NCBI GenBank assembly: GCA_964501265.1
Contig: CAZCSK010000065.1
Location: 1 to 9,208 of the forward strand
Origin: CAZCSK01 sp964501265
GTDB taxonomy: Bacteria; Actinomycetota; CADDZG01; JAHWKV01
Reading direction: 5' to 3'
Length of the DNA stretch: 9,208 nt
Shown here: positions 6,391 through 9,208 of the stretch, one piece after another
Layout: every line of letters begins with the position of its first letter
Numbering within the stretch: position 1 is the stretch's first letter
The notes under the pieces: model-generated
What the model was told of the DNA's origin: nothing
Databases searched by the model: none
Seen by the model: the letters and a program-made list of their open reading frames with translations, nothing else
Position numbers and translations under genes: made by a program

Positions 6391-6446
6391 CGTTGTATCG
6401 TAGTCCGGCTTGTGACCGCAAAATCTTTTGTGAGGAGATCAGTGAA
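6391..6446. promoter_or_regulatory. Divergent control region between the two phosphotransferase genes
   Basis: These 56 bases separate the start codons of the ATP-grasp gene and the His-domain gene and must hold most of their control signals. On the minus strand, TACGAT (6402-6397) fits TAnnnT and leaves 6 bases to ATG 6390, suggesting a leaderless transcript. On the plus strand TATCGT at 6396-6401 almost coincides with it and could serve the other gene, giving a leader of about 40 bases. No clear -35 or operator palindrome is visible. Overlapping -10 boxes would make the two promoters compete or be co-regulated; this is inference. Confidence 0.4.
6432..6437 (+). promoter_or_regulatory. Shine-Dalgarno GAGGAG for the His-domain gene
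   Basis: GAGGAG lies 9 bases before ATG 6447. The same frame is open from a TTG at 6393 (18 codons earlier), but that start has no ribosome site and would place this motif inside the gene. The motif therefore decides for 6447. Confidence 0.75.
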
Positions 6447-8042
6447 ATGGCTGAAAAGAAGTTTCAGCTGAAGAACAAGGCGGACGAGACGCTAGCCTGG
6501 CACCACGAAGGGATGCACACACCTACGGCCCTGACACCCCTGGCCGGCGACTATATGGCGCTTGTGCTCGAAGGGATCAACGCCCGCCATGAGGTCTGGG
6601 AGATCCCAGAGCGCCTGAGGGTTCAAGTCGTCAATGGTTTTCTCTACGTTGCCGCAGAGGACACGAACATCCCGCGGGCCGAGATAGCGGAGAAATTTCG
6701 ACAGGTAACTCGAGCCAGGGCTCCCGACGGCAGAAGTTTTTGGGAGAACGAAGTCCTACCAACTTTGGTCGACGCGTACGCGCGCATCGAGTCAGTCGAC
6801 GCCGCAATGCCATCCTTGAGTGACCTATCGGTGCACTGGGAGGAGGTGTGGCGGCTAGTTCCGCAGCTCTACAATCTGCATTTCCAGGTGACCGCGATCG
6901 CCTACCGCGCGCTGGAAGACCTTGCCGACGCTTACGAGGCTGTCGTCCAGAACGCGCACCCAGGAGAGGCACTGAAACTGGTGCAGGGGCTTACAAAGGA
7001 GCTTCAAAGAACCCAGCGCGACATATACGGGCTCGCGGAGCGGGCTCGTGAGGTTCCCGGCTTGGAAGACCTGATTCTCACAAGGCCCGCGGGGGCCCTT
7101 ACTCGGATTGACGCGATCGATGGGGTCGGGGCATTCAGGGAAACGTTCGATCAGTTCTTGAGGACCCATGGCCATCTGGGGCAGGCCTATGACGATCTGC
7201 GGCAGCCCTCCTGGACTGAGGATCCTCGCCTTTTAATCGCAGAGCTCGCCACGCGGCTGGGCGCAGGCAACCCCGATCCGAGCGTAAGACTCGATCAGCA
7301 GTTGACCGAGGCGAAGCGGACCGAAGAATCGCTTCTGGAGGTTCTTGAGGATAGGCCCGACGAACTTGCCTCGCTAAAGGACAAGATCGCTCTCGCCCGT
7401 GAAGTCGGTCCGCTGACCGAGGACCACAACTATTGGATCGATAGGATGCTCCACAGCAAGATGCGCGCGTTTGTCTTGCGCGTAGGAGCGAGAATGTCGC
7501 GGGAACAGATCCTCGCCGAACCAGACGATATCTTTTTTCTCCGCTTCGACGAAGTTCCCGACGTCCTCATGGATAAGAGTGATGTTGCGGAAATAGTCGA
7601 AGAACGCCGCGCTGCGCTCGAGCTCGCTGCCACCCTAATCCCGCCCGACAGGCTGGGGGCCGAGCCGAAAGAAGCGGAAATGCCCAACCGTTTTGGTGGA
7701 GACCCGACAGAGTCTGACGACCCCTCGATGGTAAAGGGGTCGGCGGCATCCGCGGGAAAGGCGACCGGGCCCGCCAGGGTCGTCTTGTCCACCGCTGACT
7801 TCGCTAAGGTCGGAGGGGGCGACATCCTAGTGTGCCCGTCATCGAATCCTTCTTACGTCCCGCTGTTCGGTGTCATCGCAGGGCTGGTCACCGACACCGG
7901 AGGCGTGACATCGCATGCGGCCGTTGTGGCTCGGGAATTTGGCGTTCCGGCCGTGGTGGGAACGCGCAATGCCACAAAGTCGTTCGCTGATGGCGATCTC
8001 ATCGAGGTAGACGGTTTCAAGGGAGAGGTTCGGAAAGTTTGA
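6447..8042 (+). CDS. Phosphohistidine-domain protein of the PEP-utilising enzyme family, lacking ATP-grasp and pyruvate domains
   Basis: A 531-residue protein. The N-terminal segment has the Trp/His/Pro-rich pattern WHHEGMHTPTALTPL (residues 18-32), which I associate with the middle part of rifampin phosphotransferase and phenylphosphate synthase-like proteins. A long, mainly helical region with EDHNYWIDR (325-333) follows. From about 429 comes the swivelling His domain (PF00391-like: KGSAASAGKATGPARVV), ending in TDTGGVTSHAAVVAREFG, whose His490 should carry the phosphate. No ATP-grasp domain and no C-terminal TIM barrel are present. It should take phosphate from the divergent ATP-grasp protein and pass it to an acceptor bound by the helical region. 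The acceptor is unknown; PEP synthase activity is unlikely. The start is ATG 6447 with GAGGAG. The stop overlaps the MFS start, implying coupled translation. Confidence 0.88.
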   Translation: MAEKKFQLKNKADETLAWHHEGMHTPTALTPLAGDYMALVLEGINARHEVWEIPERLRVQVVNGFLYVAAEDTNIPRAEIAEKFRQVTRARAPDGRSFWENEVLPTLVDAYARIESVDAAMPSLSDLSVHWEEVWRLVPQLYNLHFQVTAIAYRALEDLADAYEAVVQNAHPGEALKLVQGLTKELQRTQRDIYGLAERAREVPGLEDLILTRPAGALTRIDAIDGVGAFRETFDQFLRTHGHLGQAYDDLRQPSWTEDPRLLIAELATRLGAGNPDPSVRLDQQLTEAKRTEESLLEVLEDRPDELASLKDKIALAREVGPLTEDHNYWIDRMLHSKMRAFVLRVGARMSREQILAEPDDIFFLRFDEVPDVLMDKSDVAEIVEERRAALELAATLIPPDRLGAEPKEAEMPNRFGGDPTESDDPSMVKGSAASAGKATGPARVVLSTADFAKVGGGDILVCPSSNPSYVPLFGVIAGLVTDTGGVTSHAAVVAREFGVPAVVGTRNATKSFADGDLIEVDGFKGEVRKV

Positions 8043-9208
8043 CCGAAAAAGCGGCCCTCTTTGGTCTGGCCGGGGGGTCGATCCTCATTCCATTGAACTC
8101 GACCATGCTCGCGGTAGCGATCCCAAGCATCATGGACGAGTTCGGAGTGCAAGCCGCATCGGCGTCGGTTCTGGTGAGCGCTTACTTGGCTGCGGTCGCC
8201 ATCGTGATTCCCGTAAGCGGCGACCTCGGAGACAGGTTTGGGCACCGCAAGATGTTTTTGTTGGGCGTGATTGCATTTTGTCTCACATCTGCGCTAGGCG
8301 CCCTGGCGTGGACCTTCCCGGTGTTGGTAGCAGCGCGCATCCTGCAAGGAATCAGTGGGGCCGTGATTACACCAAACTCGGTCGCACTCGTGCGCGCGAT
8401 CGCACCTGAGGGGCAGCGAGGGAGAACATTCGGCACCTTTGGCATGCTGATCTCGATAAGTGCCGCCGCTGGTCCCTTCATCGGCGGTTTGTTCGTCAGC
8501 GGATTTGGATGGCGCTCGCAATTTCTCTTGGCCCTGCCCATCGGTGCCCTCGCGATTACGACGGTTCGCAAGCGCCTGGTTGAATCAAAGATTCAACCGC
8601 CAGTTCCGCCGATGGACGTCGTAGGGCTGGCAGCGCTTGCGATATTTTTAGGTGGGCTCGTAATTGGCCTGCAGCGCCTCGGAGATGGCTCCGTCGGGAT
8701 TTGGCTGATCGTAGTGGGCTTCTTGTTCCTGGGGTTATTCGTTGTAAGAGAGGCGCAGGCGGTGCACCCCGCACTTCCTTTGTCGCTGCTGCGGCACAAG
8801 GGATTTGCGAGTGCGGTCGCTAGTATTTTCGGCGCCACCCTTATCCTGCATGCAATCTTCTTTCTCATACCGATCTTCATCCAAAATCTGCTGTTCGAGT
8901 CGGCCTCGAAGACGGGGATTGTACTTCTGGGGCTCACGGCGGTCGCAGCATTGGTTGGACCTTTCGCGGGCGGGCTGTCGGACCGAGTGGGGCGCCGTTT
9001 GCCTGTGGTTGCCGGAAGCCTGTTCAGTGCGGCCGGGATGGGCCTGATGGCAGTTCTGGCTCAGAGCGCAACGCTCTTACTGATCGCATCTTGCCTTGCC
9101 CTCGTGGGCCTGGGAGTCGGGATGAGCGAGTCGGCCAGGCAGACAGCCGCTCTCGAGTCGGCCGACGCATCACGCTCCGGCATGGCGGCGGGAACCTATT
9201 ACGCCGCG
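8039..9208 (+). CDS. MFS multidrug exporter, DHA2 (EmrB/QacA) type, 3' end off the window
   Basis: A proton-driven membrane exporter by family; 390 residues are visible before the right edge, with the frame still open. The first helix carries LNSTMLAVAIPSI, the DHA2 motif with Asn where Asp is usual. Motif A is GDLGDRFGHR at 61-70 with a second copy GLSDRVGRR at 312-320, and LVAARILQGISGAVITPNS follows in helix 4. I count about twelve hydrophobic segments before the cut, including the extra central pair (about 193-237) expected of 14-helix DHA2 members. The start is TTG 8039, overlapping the previous stop as TTGA, with GGGAGAGG at 8021-8028 upstream. The tight coupling to the phosphohistidine protein suggests a shared substrate or resistance role. 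The substrate cannot be read from sequence. Confidence 0.92.
   Translation, partial: MTEKAALFGLAGGSILIPLNSTMLAVAIPSIMDEFGVQAASASVLVSAYLAAVAIVIPVSGDLGDRFGHRKMFLLGVIAFCLTSALGALAWTFPVLVAARILQGISGAVITPNSVALVRAIAPEGQRGRTFGTFGMLISISAAAGPFIGGLFVSGFGWRSQFLLALPIGALAITTVRKRLVESKIQPPVPPMDVVGLAALAIFLGGLVIGLQRLGDGSVGIWLIVVGFLFLGLFVVREAQAVHPALPLSLLRHKGFASAVASIFGATLILHAIFFLIPIFIQNLLFESASKTGIVLLGLTAVAALVGPFAGGLSDRVGRRLPVVAGSLFSAAGMGLMAVLAQSATLLLIASCLALVGLGVGMSESARQTAALESADASRSGMAAGTYYAA

Noticed and set aside
5717..6403. A 228-codon plus-strand open frame opposite the ATP-grasp gene.
   Set aside because: The minus strand carries unmistakable ATP-grasp motifs throughout; the plus frame is a compositional shadow rich in Ser, Ala and Arg.
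5539..8042. Naming the split pair a rifampin phosphotransferase or PEP synthase.
   Set aside because: The architecture lacks the pyruvate/PEP barrel, and no rifamycin-specific residue can be confirmed by eye, so only a superfamily-level call is supported.
8182..8571. Long minus-strand open frames opposite the MFS gene.
   Set aside because: They are antisense to a clear transporter with intact motifs; long shadow frames are expected in GC-rich coding DNA.

Overview
The window looks like a chromosomal segment of a moderately GC-rich actinobacterium, possibly of an Acidimicrobiia-like lineage. The reasons are the gene order nadD – LytR/CpsA/Psr-type protein with a LytR_C domain – rsfS, the frequent GTG and TTG starts overlapping the upstream stop, starts without Shine-Dalgarno sequences next to TAnnnT boxes, and the DHA2-type transporter. 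The class-level placement is an inference. Coding density is very high: no gap exceeds about 65 bases, and I see no tRNA, rRNA, insertion sequence, CRISPR array or origin.

Layout. (1) 1-1565, plus strand: the C-terminal 306 residues of glucose-6-phosphate dehydrogenase (zwf, cut by the left edge), then 6-phosphogluconolactonase (pgl) starting at a TTG that overlaps the zwf stop. These are two consecutive oxidative pentose phosphate steps. (2) 1631-2140, minus strand: a small DUF192 lipoprotein, convergent with pgl and divergent from the next gene. (3) 2181-5542, plus strand: a tightly packed probable operon of a two-helix membrane protein with a bacterial PH domain, nadD (NAD synthesis), a membrane-anchored LCP/LytR_C protein with a partly degenerate LCP domain, rsfS (ribosome silencing factor) and a short arginine-rich, mostly disordered protein of unknown role. 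(4) 5539-6390, minus strand: a stand-alone ATP-grasp domain of the PEP synthase/pyruvate phosphate dikinase N-terminal type. (5) 6447-9208, plus strand: divergent from it, a 531-residue protein with a helical middle region and a C-terminal phosphohistidine domain, followed by an MFS exporter whose TTG start overlaps its stop codon (cut by the right edge).

The most interesting part is 5539-9208. The two halves of a dikinase-type phosphotransferase, an ATP-binding part and a swivelling His part, are encoded by separate divergent genes sharing a 56-base control region. Neither carries the C-terminal TIM-barrel PEP/pyruvate domain. The arrangement recalls rifampin phosphotransferase cut in two, or the two main subunits of phenylphosphate synthase. 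It should phosphorylate an unidentified acceptor, and the coupled exporter suggests a small-molecule modification or export role. Function, acceptor and novelty cannot be settled from sequence alone.
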